A stretch of DNA of 45,751 nucleotides, from contig NW_003546331.1 of assembly GCF_000090795.2 (NCBI RefSeq), positions 15,574 to 61,324 on the forward strand. The letters run 5' to 3'. Both the position numbers and the translations under genes were made by a program. Within the stretch, counting starts at the first letter, position 1; every line of letters begins with the position of its first letter. The stretch is from Amphimedon queenslandica (taxonomy: Eukaryota; Porifera; Demospongiae; Haplosclerida; Niphatidae). Of this stretch, positions 12,001-27,000 are shown piece by piece. The notes beneath the pieces were generated by a model. It ran no database searches. It was not told the origin of the DNA and saw only the letters and a list, made by a program, of their open reading frames with translations.

Positions 12001-15000
12001 TGTCAGGTGATGGTGATATGGTAGGATCTCCTCTAAGAGATACCATGTCAATTAATTTAGAATCCAATCCTTCAACAGTTGATGTTACATTAATTTCTTC
12101 ATATAGATCAAACCAATTGCTAGGAACAGTAATACTAGACTGACAGAGATTATATGTTGTTGATGACATTACACATGAGAAATCACTGCTAACAGCAGCC
12201 ACGTCTTCATTACCAGCTGGTTGAATGGATAATGACACATTCTTAGGGTCAATGTTATACCAATTGAATGAACTGTCATACTGAAGGGTGAGAGCTGAGA
12301 GAGATGGATCATCTTTATAGACAATGTTTTTGTATAGGAATGAGTTAAACTGGGTAGGTGACTCCTTCACTTTATTTATTTCCACAGATTCAGTGATACT
12401 ACCTAAACTAGCATATACAACAGTAGTGCTGTTAGTATCACCAATAAGGAATGAAACGTTTTGACTATGACCTCCATCTACTCGTGTTGGTACCCCGATC
12501 AAGTGACCAGGCCCAAATAATCGAATATCAGTACGAGTTGGTTCACCAACAACTACACTAATGTTGATAGTACATGTCATCTGTCCACCATCAGTGACTG
12601 TAACGGTGACAGGGTAAAATGGATTCAATTCACGACTGAAATCATTAGTTAGAGTGTAAAGGTAAGCTGAAGTATCTGATAGTTTAGTGATACCAAACTG
12701 AGGCTGTTGAGAGATAGAGAAGGAGAGTGTGGAGTGATTGGATCCAATATCATTGTCGGATACAGTGAACGTGTAAAACTGTGTACCGACTAACTCATCC
12801 TCTGCAACTATTGCAAGCCTCTCATTGGGGTCACATGATGGTGGGTGCTCGTTAATTGGAGATATGTCCACAGTGACATTAACAAGAGCGTAACGACCGG
12901 GGGCGGGGCCACCATCCCGTGCTTCAATAATGAGATCGTAACTGGTAGAATTCTCATAATTAAGAGATGTAGTTATACTCACGTAGCCAGTACTGGGATT
13001 AATACTGAACACATTATATGGAGACGAATACACAATACTGTATGTTATGGTACTGTTCTCTCCTTCGTCCTCATCAGTAGCATGGACATGGAATATATCA
13101 GTATTGACTGGGGTATCCTCTGGTATAGGTGGAGGCATTGTCACTGGGTCAAATACAGGATCATTATCATTCACATCAAGTACATACACATCAAGTGAGC
13201 CATACCCAATGTTGGTATTGACATTACCCATGTCTTCAGCTGTTAGTCCGATTGTATAGGAGGCTATTGACTCTCGGTTAAGCTGTACTTTAATTGTCAC
13301 TTCTCCAGTAGTCTCGTTGATACTGAATGTGTCTTTTATTAGCTGTGAGGGCTCGTAGAATCCATAGGAGACTACAGCATTCTCCAGTGCATCGCTATCA
13401 TTGGCAAAGACCACAGCAATGACAGAGTTAGGCTCTGCATTTTCATATACATACACAGTGGCATTGCGTGGCTGGAATACTGGCCTATTCTCGTTGATAC
13501 ACTGAGGTGATGTGAATGTTTGATTGATTGAGCGTAAAGGACTAAAACCAAGTGAGCGATCAATAGATAGTGTGTTACCATCCACCACTTCAACGGTTAG
13601 TGACACTCTCTCGGGAAAGTCTTCAGGTATTTGGATAGATCCTAGCATTACAGCACTCAAACTGGACGGCATGGTGTTAAAAGCATCACGATGAGCCTGT
13701 AGGAGCAAGACACCAGTATCCATTCTATCTATGATCGTTTCTAATTGGAGCTTGTGTACAAGAGTATCAGTGTCAAGACTAGCACCAAAGAATCCACCAT
13801 AAGTAGTGGACGGTGAGTTACTGGTAGTAGTCGTTTCATACCCATTACTAAGGAAAGGCATGGAGTCATCAAACTCTGATTGGAACTCGGGCTGACGGTT
13901 GAAAATACCCACAAGGAGGTAGTCCCTATCATTCACTGCTGACCTATCTCCTCTTGATTCCAGTACGGCCTGTACATTCAAAAAGCAGAGCTGATTGGTG
14001 ACAGGTGCTACAGTCAGGTTCTTAACAAATTGAATCTGATGGAAGTTGACTCTCAATAAGAAATCAGCATCATTTTCATCACAGGACCCATCGAGATTAT
14101 AGTCATTGGAAGACTCCATACAAACCTCAGTCAAGTGGTTATAGAAGTAATGCACGTCCTTGACATCAAACACACAGTCACCATTGAGATCACCAGTTTC
14201 AGGTGAAGTGCAGTTACAAGGGAGCTGCTCTGTGCAGACAGACTGGACTGGATCAAGAAGACTCAGATCAAGACTAGTATCGGGTACAGTTGGATGAGAT
14301 GTGTAATTAAATACAATAGAGAGATTGGAGGATTGAGACTCTGAGCTGGATATAACGTCACCGCTAACATTGAGTAGTGTTACAGATCGAGCTCTCAAAT
14401 AGGTAGCTGTCTGATTGGACTGAGCTCTGAATCTAAGGACAGCCACTTCAGCAATACCACTGATGCTGGTTGATAGGACACCACCAAAGTGAACAAATCC
14501 ATCATAATAAGTCAGTGAGTTACTAAACCAGTCTCCTTCCCAGTCACTACCAGGACTTACACTCAATAACGAGAGTGAGCTGCTATCATAGCCTACGGCT
14601 AACTCTATAGCATCAAGAAGGTTGTTCTTTCCAATGTTAACACGTACAGGCACATCAAAAGGAGTGAGATGAGAGACAGGAGGAGGTACTGAGGAGTTAG
14701 AGGGTGCTCCAAGGTCTATCTCTCCAGCTTCAGGATTAGCATTGCAATATAAAGAGACGTTTTGGCTAACAGAGCCAGCTGATGCAGTGATTGTGAGTGG
14801 ATAGTTGGAACTCTTGAGACAAGTGAACGTACCAAGCTGTGAAACAGTGAGTACATCAGTGTCACTGCTAGTTAGTGTCAATAGGTTTGTATACACAGGC
14901 CCGGTCGATGGGTAGGCATTGTTTAATTGACTACCATCAGAGAAATCAACTGTAATGCTCATTTCATTTGGATAGTATATGTAGAAAGAGCTAAGACCAG

Positions 15001-18000
15001 TGACAGTCACAGGTGAGTTTTCTGATGTTATTGTTATACTGAGTGACTGTTCCAGTGTGTCAGAAGCAGCAGTGATATTAACAACAGAGTCATTAGCTGG
15101 TGGAAGCACAACTGATACAATACCATCACTACTGACATTAGCTATCAGTGGACTATTGGAAGAGAATGAAGTATATGATGTAGCTGGCACATATCGAGTC
15201 TCATTGACAGTTGACACAACATAAAAGTATGTCAACAACTCTAGTTGTTGATATGAACTAGTGCCTGCTACTGGTGAGAGCCTTGAAGGAGAGTTGAGGT
15301 TGTTAAAGTTGGGATAAAGATTGGGAATTATTGAGAGAGAAGATGTCCTTCCAATGAATACAGATATAACCTCAGCAGGGAAGTTGTTATAAGTAATGGT
15401 AATATAAGCTGGCCCACTTACATCAGAAGAAAATGCAGACACTACTCTAGAAGATCCTGAACCATTAATAGCCACATTGTCAAAGTACTCATAGCCACAA
15501 TCAGAAGTCACATCAATTTCAACTGGTGATCCATTAACAGTGTAACGCACTTTGACAGTAAGGTCCGAGGTAGTTGGTAAACCTAGGGACCCTGCGTTAA
15601 CATTAGCAGCAGCATCTGATGAATGGACAATGAATGGATGAGAGAGTTGTGGAATGAGCTGAGCATCATTCAGTTGAATATTGACATTGTTTGGGTCAGT
15701 GAAAACTGTCTGAGTTCCACAGACCCAGCTAGCAGTCAAGACATCACCGGATCCAGAGTTATTAACAGTAATACTGCTATCACTGACACTCAATACAGTG
15801 AGGTTGGAGGACTCATACGATAGCCCACTGGATGATGAGATATTTTGATGATAACCATCAGAAAAGATTGCAAATGTAACCAGTTCTGCTGTCTGTCTCT
15901 CTACCTCAAAGATATTGTTAAGGATTCCGTTGAATTGAGCCACATCTGATACCAAGAAATCACTTGATATGACAGAAGAAACAGACCGTGAGTAGTACAC
16001 ATCAAGATCAACAGCATGCACCAACTGATTTGTAACACTAACTGACACTTGACCTAAATCAATTCCTGATCTACTTAGATTGATTGCAGCAGTACCCACT
16101 CCAGCACCAGTTACATACAAACCAGAGACAGTAGCAACACCTGTATTAGTGGACAGTATAGTTGGTATTAGATCCTCTACATGAACCATAGTGCTTTTTG
16201 TTGATCCTGCACTGGGTCTATAGGTAGCTATGGCTTGGATCTGTGTAGTTTGATACATAGAATTACAGTTCTCAATAGCATTGAGTGTATTGTCAGTGAG
16301 AGAGACAGTAAGAGGTAAGTCTGGATACCACACTTCAAATGAGAGGTCCTTCAATATGGTCAAACCTCCAGAAGTGATATTAAAGGTAACTGTCACTGAT
16401 TCAGTACCATTTGGCTCACTACCATCAACATAGACAGAAATACAAGCAGAGCCTGTCTTGAGTACATCAGTATCCTCAGAAGAACAAGTCTTACCAGTGT
16501 ATATGGCACTGGATGTTGGGACAGGGCCGGAATACACTCCAGTTGTTGAGATGTATATATCAAAACGAGTGCCCTGGATGACTGCTTTATTGTAGATCCT
16601 GGTCCTTGGAGCATGAGCAAATACATCCAGTAGAGTGGAAGAGGTTGTGTATATTGTACCAGGCCCTGTAGTGCATGTATCCCTTGAGAGAGTGAGGACA
16701 GATGAGAATGTGGTGGTACTGCCTGTAGTGTCAATGGCGTCAAGGACTTCACATGTTACTGAGATTTCTGATGAAGCAGTTGAAGAGACTTGGAAATTAA
16801 TTTTAAACAAATCCAAGGCCTCGCTGCCATTGCTAGTCGAGTTACTAGATCTTGTAATTTGAACAAAGGCCTCAGTCTCACCAGAGACATCATGCCTAGT
16901 TGCCCAATCATCAGTTGAATATAGTTCGGCTCCAGTGAATCTTAACCCATCATTGCTGGAACACTTTACGCCAAGAGATGAGATGACACGTCTCTGAGAC
17001 GAGGAGGCACTTACACGTATTGATCCAGCCTCCCCTTGATAGAGAGTGTAATAAGGAAGCCAAAACAATACATTATCATCATCATCACCACCAGTCTCTG
17101 TATTACCAGAAGCAACATTAACATCACTACACACAGCAGTGGTATTGGGTCTGGGTACAATACTAACACTGTCACTGAATTGAGTCTGAGCCCCACCAGC
17201 TAGATAATAACTAACACTAATAGCTCCATTACTAGCTGAGAACCATGATGAAGGGATGGTAACTGATACTTTAGCAATTGCTGAAGTGTCCGTGGTAGAA
17301 GATCCAGTTACATTCATTCCATTGTAACTGGCTGTTACATACACTGTAGTTGTAGCAATTGAATCAGAGCCTTCAGCATCTAATGCTTGTAGGACAGCAT
17401 GTATCTCTGGCTTATCATGATAGACCTCAGTAGTAGCTAGTACACCACTGAGACTTGCTGCTGGATTAGGACTTGGAGAAAAGGTTAATGTATCCCTCAT
17501 TGGGCCAAAGCTAGTAGTCAAGGTTTTAGTATTGCCAACGTAAGCATCATAAAAGTAACTGTGGTCACGTGAGAATGAGGTTGATGAATCTCTGACAGGA
17601 TCAGAGACAGGGAAGCCTCTGTTTGACTCTATGCCAACAGGAATGACCCCACCACCAACAATCACATACACTAATGCAGTACCAGTCTTAACGTCATTAG
17701 TACCACTATCAGATACACGTATGGTAGCTTTGTGAAGATGTGTAGTGTCACGATCCAAATCAATATTAGCAGTGAGCTCTGCAGTGACATTATCAATGGA
17801 TACATCAGTACTGTCAATTATGTCATAGAACAGCGGATAAGAGCAAATGTCACGATCAGCGGCTTCATATGTGCCTAGTTTAGTACCAATGGAAGACCCA
17901 TCTCGCACCTGGAAGACATACTCTGGCCTGTCAAAGTAAGGTGCAATACTGTTATCATCATAAACTAGGAGTGTGATGGTCATTGTGGTTTGAAAGTTGA

Positions 18001-21000
18001 GGGTGCCGCCTGGTTTATCCTGAGCAGTCACGTTAAACACATACGTGGCATTAACTGTTGTACAGAGCGAGTCATTAGTGATAATAGCACCAGTTGTCCC
18101 ATTGATAAAGAATGGGAGAGGAGATGAAGAGAGACTGACCAGTGGAGTGTATGTGATTGGTCTGTCATTACTGGTATCAGCATCAAAGGCTCGTATTGTT
18201 ATGATTTGTGATCCCACCTCTGTGTTCTCAGTTTGGTAATACATTGAGCTCACGCCAACAAATATTGGTGGTGAGTCATCAATATCCAGTACAGCAATGA
18301 ACAATGTTGTATTGTCTTCAAGTGAGGGTGATCCCAGATCATAGGCTGTGATTGTTAGTGTGTAACTTTGTTGACGCTCACGATCAAGTGACTTAAAGAC
18401 TGATACAATACCTGTTACATTATCAATACTGAAATCATCTTTACCCTCGCCATCTGATATGCGATATCTTATCTCAGCATTGATACCAGAGTCATCATCA
18501 GATACCTGCATCCTTACGCCAAGCTCAGTTCCACTGGTGGAATTCTCTACAATAGAGTCAGAGTAATTTAATTTCTCAAACATTGGAGCATTGTCATTGA
18601 CATCAAGTACTTGAATGAATACTGATGTGGTTCCGTTGAGCGATGGGACGCCAAGGTCTTCAGCGAAAAACTCAACTGTAAAGTTTTTAATTTCTTCGTA
18701 GTCTATGGGACCTTCGACAGTTACTCTTCCGGTAGTCTGCTCGATATCAAACTCTGTTAAATTCTCTGAGAGGATAAAGTAATGAATGACATTGTCTTCT
18801 TCATTGATGGCATCTGATGAACAGAATGAGCCATCATCATCATCAACAGCCTCTAATGTATCAACCAGTGTGCCTGAAGGACTGTTCTCATATACTGTCC
18901 AATTGTAGGGAGGAAAGAAGGTTGGAGAATTGTCATTCTCTTCACATATTGAGAGGTAGGTGGTTTGTGTTGGGGCGAAGTGGCCATTGACAATTCGGAA
19001 AATCAATTGGAATTTGTATATACCTTCTCTATCAAATCTACTAGCAGCAGTTAATTCACCAGTACTGGAGTTGAGAGAGAAATACTGACCTGCTACATTA
19101 GGAGCACTAGCATCTCTAAAGTTATTTTGATTCACCTGGTAAGCAGAGACCAATTCAAAAGTGAGAGCAGCATTAGTACCAATATCAGCATCAGTAGCAG
19201 TGACTGTTATAATGCTTGCTCCTATATTGTTATTCTCTGATATGCTATACTCATCAGGTGATGTGAATACTGGGGAATTATCATTAGCGTCAGTTACTGT
19301 GATATCAATGTAAGTATAATTGTAGAGCGGATTGCTATCAGAGTCAGATATGGTTACTGTGAGTGTGTAATTGGATATAAGTTCCCTATCCAGTGACCTG
19401 TTGAGGGATAAAGCACCAGAAGTTGCATTCAAAGTGAAGTATGGAGGAGTGTAATCACCATCAGTTATGGTGTATCTTAATTCTTTATTCTCAGGGTCAA
19501 TGTCTGCATCAGTAGCTGATACTGTTAACAGTATGCCTGATGGAAGTGAGGTATCCTCATTAACGTCTTTAGTATAAGTATCTTGACCAGGTATAGGTGC
19601 ATTGTCATTAACATCAAGGACATTGACAGTAAACGTGGCAGTTGCATTTTTCCTAGTGTATATGTGTGGTCCCTGATCAGTGGCTGTTACCAATGCATTG
19701 ATAACAGAATATGACTCTCTATCAAGTTTTTTAGCAACAGTTACATTACCACTCACAGGATCAATAGCTAGCAGACCATCTTGGCTAGGATCTACAAATG
19801 ATATGGTGAATCTAATGTCACCAGCAGGAAGAGGAGAGTCAGCATCTGTTGCTGAAAATATGTCAATGAGTCTTCCAATGGCATAATCTTCAAATACGGT
19901 CTGAGTACGAGGATTTATCACTGGTGTGTGGTTATTGTAGCAGAGATAAGCTGCAAAGCTGTTATTGAAATTAGTCTGAGGATTAAAACCAACTGGAAGG
20001 CTAACAGTTACACTAGGACCACTCCCACTGGTTGATATGGGTACCTCAGTCTCTAGCGATCCAAAAGACACTGGAGATGCCGGGTTTCCAATGACAACAA
20101 GACTCCGCCCATTAATAGAGGTCCTCTTATCACCATAAATGAAAACAAATCCGATATTGGTTCTAGAGATATTATTTGGGAGAGTTTGTACTTCAAAAAC
20201 ACCATTGCCACGATAACTAGGCTCGATCCAAGCACCATGACTATCAGTTGGGCTCTTCTCAGTTGAAATGGTCTGACCAAAGTGAAGGATAGTGTTCTTA
20301 TATTCCTCCAAGAAGTCAGAACTTTCATGGAACATGCCCATTATAAGGTAGGTATTCTCAGTAGTTATTGGATCACCATTGGCCCAATTGAGTGTAACAT
20401 TGATTGTCAGTATACAGTCAGAATATTGGGCATCTATTGGTCTCACTAAAACATCAGCTACCAGTGGATATATACCAAGGATACCTCCTAGGAGTCTATT
20501 AGCATCCAGTGGTGTTATTCTACTGCTCTTGTCAGCATCCATAGCCTCAAACTGTCTATCAGAGAGACTCGTCTTATCAGAGCTTTGCTCTATGACAGCT
20601 ATCAAATCAACAATATCAAACACACAGTCAAGATTAGCATCACCAGAGAGAGGAGTGACAGAGCATTGACTCTCACTGCATGGAGGAGAGGCACAGCGAG
20701 ATGCAGTAGAGAAGGATGGGTCAGCGATAATGCTAGAGTTTCTAACTGTCCCTGCTCCAATGGCAAGACTGATAGTGCCAGCATTTGATGCCTTAGGTTC
20801 AGTAGCTGATGCAATAGGAGAGAATGTGGTGGAGTACTTGTTAAGAGATATGACATCCACAGCAATGTAGGCATTGCCATTTTCTAACACTGTGAAGTTC
20901 AAATCAGCTAAATGCATTCGCTCAGTTCCCTCTGTGTCATGACGGAAAACAGCAGCAAACTCAACTAGGCCGGGATTATCTTGATAATACGATGAATCAA

Positions 21001-24000
21001 ACAGAGCATTAGTTATAGCATTGCCTGCAGTAGGTCTAGAGTTCAATCCCAGTACTGTAGAGTCATACCTCACTCTTAAATGAGCTGCACCAACACTAGA
21101 GGAATTAGCATTGACGTATACAGGTAGGAGGAATGATTGACCAGCTGTAAGAGAAGAGAGAGCAGAGTTACCATTGCTACCAATATCAGCCTCTCCCAGG
21201 ACTGGCTTGATATTAGCCTGTACAGTTATGGTTTCCTCAATAGTCATTTCCTCTATCTTTACTGTTAGGGTGACAGGAGAGTAAGAATTACCAAGAAGTC
21301 TCATGACACCTGTCTCTTCATCTATGCTTATCAGGTCAGGGTCTGAAGATTTAAAGGTTACCAAACCATTAATATATGGAGCATTAGAGCTTGTAAACAT
21401 GAGGTTAGATATTGAAGTTCCATCGCTAAGACTGAGAGCTAGTTTAGAAACGTAAGAACTGGAGTTCCAGGTATCTGAGAATGTAGACCCAAAGCTAACC
21501 TCAAATGCATCAATGCTAGATACAGTAAGAGTCTCATCAATAGCAGCAATCTTAACAGAATCAGTATAACCAGGGATTGAAGCAGTGACTGTTACATTAC
21601 CAGACTCACTGGGGGTAAGTACTCCTTCACTAGTGACTGAAGCAGCAGACCCAGTGACAGCATAGCTAGCAGCATTAGTTAGATCCATAGTCTCACCATT
21701 ATTAAGAGTAGCAGTCAAACGAAGTTGGACTACTTGATATGACTCGGTATTATTAATGAGTTTAACTGATGATACACTGCTTGCACCAGAATAGCTTGGA
21801 TAAGGCAAGGCAACTAGTTTTACACTAGTGATATTGAGGACTTCAACTGTGATTGAATCTGATGTCACATCAATATCATGTGACATATAGCGTATGGTAA
21901 CATTAGTACTAGCACTGGTTGAGCTTGAAGAGGTTACACTAGCACTGCCACCAGTAAAGGAAAGGAAGGAGCCTGAGTCACTGAAAATAGCTCTAGCATC
22001 AGTTGTCACTGTAATCTTAAACCCATCACTGTGTACTAGTCTAGCAGACACTGTGGCAGTTGATGGTAATGACAGGATGGATGAGTATCCTGGGACTGCA
22101 AATCTTGTTGAACTAATACTGAGCTCAGTCCTATTGATGGAAAGGAGTTCAATGTCTACTCGTTCGCGTGAGCTATGAAGTAATTGGGAATTACAGGATG
22201 ATGGGTTCGACCAGTTTCCTTGAAGGAAGAGGCCCTCACCTCCACCACGTACAATGACATTCTGAGAGTCCGAAACAGTGACCACTCCTGTGTTCAGAGA
22301 TGTAAGATTCAGCCCAGGAGAGCTTGAGATCTCATAGTTCCTACCATTTGAGAGGACAACTTCTGTGACAACGGTCACTTGGGTATCAATGTGACTAAAA
22401 TCATCAACAATAGTGACCTGGGCTGTACCAGTGAATGGTAGGCTGGTAGATACAGAGGAGAGAGGAGACGATTGCAGTGATGTTTGTAGGTTAAAGCTCA
22501 TGTCATCAATGGTGACAAGTGAGTCCGAGACAGTTACTGATCTAGTGGTACTAACTCCATTAATAGTGATAGTGATGTCAGCATTACCTGGTGATACACC
22601 AACTCCTTTAAGACCTCTATCACCAACAGTGTCTACCCTTACAATAGAAGCATCGCTTGATGTTACTTGATCAATAACTAGTGGAGTGATGGTTGCTGTC
22701 TCTTTTAGACTCCCTGACACAAATTCCATGTTAACATTAATGGGCACTTCTTCATATACATTAGAGCAACTGCTTGTTTGTGCTCCTGATATTCTCTTCA
22801 GCTCATTAAAAGCTACTACAATGTCTACAGTATCTGTAAGAGGATACCAAACCCTGACAGACACGCTTGTATTATGACCCAATGTATCATTGATTGATAG
22901 AGTAGCCTTGGGTGTGCCTTGTGTTTCCGAGCCATTGAGATATAAACTGCAATTATCAAAAAGACGAATAGAAGTGGATGAGTCAAGACTACACTCAATG
23001 CCGTCAGTAACATTAACAACACGTCCATTATTATTAACACCAATAGTGTACACATTGACTATCACACTCTGCCCATTGAGATGAGCTGAATTGAGGACAC
23101 CGTTACTTGTAGCATAAGAGTAGAGTTTCTCTGTTATTACTGGTGCCACGAGAACGCCTCCCCTACTAGCAGTACAACTAGTCTCATTCATTAAACTGAT
23201 ATGAGATGCAGGGGCATTGGTAAACACTTCTCTATTACGAATATTAACCAAATGATCTACTGTACAATCAAAAGTAACATAGCTCTGTTCTGATGCTGAG
23301 TAGTCATCAGAGACACTGTATTTTAGAGTAACCAATGACTGAAGACTAGTGCTTTGGTTAGCAGTAGTAAGAGTATTAATACCACTGACAGAGATAGAGC
23401 CATCAGTTGAAGTGACAGATACAATAAAGTTTCCTTGAGGCTCAAACTCATCAAAGACCAGGCCATTACCAGTCTCACAAGTTACAAGGAAATTCTTAAT
23501 ATCATAGTCAGCATTTGCTCTAAGAGTCACTTCAAACTCCTCTCCAGGATAATATACTTGTGATGGTATGGAGACAGTGAGTCGAGGAGAAGCAACTGAA
23601 GATGGGCATGGAGTGTGAGTGGTCAGTGAGACTTCACCTAGTTGATTTAGATCAGAGTCAGAGAGTGAGAGACCGTAATACACAACTGCATCATTCACAT
23701 TACCAAACCATGAACTAGGGATATCTATACTAGCCACACACACACTCCCGTCATATTGATCAGAGTAGCACGAACCATTGATGTTGTCCTGACCGGATGC
23801 TTCTATCATTACAAATATCTTAGTCCTCATTAGCTCTACACGCTGGTAGTTAAGAGCTTCAGATTGAAAAGCAACCTTCAACTGTGGTCTATCTGAATAG
23901 ACTGTACTAGTGATGATCACTGGATCAATGGTCTCTATGGATGGGCGCTCAAAAACTAGTGGTGATGCCATCTCGGTTTGTCCTAGCTTATAATGTAAGG

Positions 24001-27000
24001 TTGGTGTGTTTTTGAGGCTCAGTCCATCATAAAGCCATATGTCTTGTTGGTAAGTTTCTTGAGATGCTCTTGAAATGGTGGGTATGGTCAGAGCTCCTTC
24101 AGCAGATATACTCAATGGTAGCAGTTGTCCTACTAGTATGATGAGTCTTACAGTAGTAGTGTGATCGGAGAGGAGGTTATTGCCACCATCTGTGGCTCTC
24201 AATATTAGGGTGAATGAGAGATCATCAACAGTGAGATCCCGGGCAAGTGTAATGGTACCTGTATTGGTATCAATGATAAACGTGTTGTTCTCATTCCCAC
24301 TATCAATGCTATAGAAAGGACCTTCAGAGCAAATATCCCCATCAGTAGCCAGCACAGGCTCTGAGAATACAGTGGTACCATTAGTTGCTAGCTCATCAAT
24401 ACGACTAACGTATGATGGCCGAAGGAACGACGGAGTGTGGCTGTTCTCTTCATACACAAGCACAGTAACAGCAGCAGTGTCACTGAGACTCTCATTAAGA
24501 TTGTCTTTAGCAGTCACTGTGAATGTGTAGGTCTGGAGAGACTCGGTAGCAAAGCAAAGCTTATTAATAACCTTAAGGTTACCAGTGCTTGATATTATAG
24601 AGAAGCGATTGGTAGGCCCACTCTTCTGGACAAGATCATAAACAGTGATGGCATTGTTGCCCAAGTCCTTATCAGTAGCTGTGATATCGGTTATCAGGTC
24701 ATTCACTGCCGTGTTTTCTGATATGTTAAATATGTAGGTTTCTTGAGAGAGATCTGGTGGATTGTCATTTTCATCTACCACATTAATGAGGACATCAGCA
24801 GTGTCCAAAAGTCCCTGGACATCCTCAGCCACTACTCTCCTAGTTATATTATTACCAGTTGTCTCACGATCCACAGGAACATTGGTTGTATATACAATAC
24901 CAGTTTGATTATCAATAGTGAAATAACCCAATGGATCAAACATAGAGAATGTTACTACTCCAGTTCCATTAGCATCAAGATCAGTGGCAAACACTTGAGC
25001 TACTTGTACACCAGGTCCAGCGTTTTCAGTCATAACCCCACTAAACAGGTCTTGAGTGAAATCAGGAGCTTCATCATCAATATCTTTAATATTGACAGTT
25101 ACTGTGACTGTAGTGGTTAGCTGTGGGTCTCCCAAATCATGAGCAATGACACTAAGGTGATAGATGGAACGATTCTCGTTATCAAGTGGAGGAATAGTAG
25201 CAATAGAGCCAGACTCAGAATCAATACTGAAGCGGCCGTAGTCACCACTTACAATCCCATACCTTACTGCAGAGTTATTGGTATTAGGCCTGTCACCATC
25301 AGTAGCAATCACACGGAGTACCACTATATTGTTGACAGTGTGTTCTGTGATTGATGAGGAATAGCTTTCTTGTGAGAACTTTGGTGCAATATCGTTGACG
25401 TCAGTAATAGTGATAACCAGGTCAGCTGTTGTGTTGAGCATAGAGTCACCCATGTTTACAATAGGTGCATCACCAAAGCCACTGGAATCGTGAGCAATGT
25501 TATCCCCACTAGCTTCTGTGCCAGCCCTATCACTAGCAATAACTGTTAGCGTGAACTCTCTATCACCCATATCATAGTCTAAAAGATTGTTACCAGCCAT
25601 ACGAATTACACCAGTTTCATTGTTGATGATGAAAAGATCTCCAAAGTCATCAGATGGAGCTAGACTGTAAGTGATCTTACCATTAACACTGGTGTCTGCA
25701 TCAGTGGCAATAGCAGTGAATACAATGGTAGTGTTTGATGCTGATTCAGCCAGTGTGGTTACATTAGGAAGATTGGTAAATTGAGGGCTATTGTCATTAG
25801 ACTCTAGCACTCTAACTCTAACTGTCACAGTAGCAGTGTTCACTGAGTCAGTCGCCTGTGCTATCAGTGAATATGTCCTCATTTCTGTCTCGAAATCAAG
25901 CTTTTCCTTTATACTCAGAGCAGCAGTGATAGAGTCAATGCTAAACTTGCCATAGTCAGTCTCATTGAGCCCATTATCAATAAGAGAGTAGCGGACCTGT
26001 GCATTCGGCTCAGAGTCAATATCAATAGCTCTCACGTAAGTAATGACATAACCAACTGGTTGAATCTCACGGACAGACTCATTGTAAATGCTCCTCTGAA
26101 ATACAGGGACTTCATCATTCTCGTCCTCCACACTTATACTGATTGTCAGAGGTTCTGAACGACGGACTGGTTTACCATTGTCAATAGCAATCACTGTTAA
26201 ATTATATTCACGCTCCAACTCATAGTCAAGGGAATCGTTAGAATTGACTGAAATGGCTCCAGTGTTTTTATCAACGCTGAACACATCAGTATCACCACCA
26301 GTCGCTTCAAATGTCATTGTATTAGGGTCAATATCAGAGGTAGTGATTGTATAAAATTGGAAACCGGAGTCTGAATTCTCAGGAACTGTTGCTGTGACTG
26401 GTGACGTTATGACTGGATCATGCTCATTGATGTCAGTAATTACAACAAGGTAGCTAATGGAGTCACTGCGCTGTGGCTCACCCCCATCGGTAGCTGTAAT
26501 GAAAAGTGAACACTCCAAGTTAAATATATTTGACTCTACATCAATAGGTGAGCTAAGCATTACTCTACCAGTGAGTGGATCAAGGGTATATGTTGAGTTA
26601 GCGTTACAATCCGAAGGGAAGCTTGATTCTATTCGATAAGTAAGCCTAGCGTTAACACCAGAGTCAGCATCTGTGGCAGTGACAATAAAAACTGTTTCAT
26701 TTATTGTTGTGTTCTCCGGTATGAGTACACGCTCAAATACACTGGGAAATACAGGAGCATTGTCATTAGCATCACTAAGAACGACACTCAATGTAACGTT
26801 AGTACTCAGAGGCTCATCTCCATCATCAGTAGCTGTTATTGTTAGGTTATACACACGAGGCTCTTCGTCATAGTCAAAGCTACCCATTCCATAGATAGTG
26901 CCAGAGTCTTCATCGATGCTAAACTGAGAGTAATCATCATCAGCTATAGAGTAAGATATATCAGCATTGCTGCCACTGTCGGCATCAGTAGCTGTCAGGG

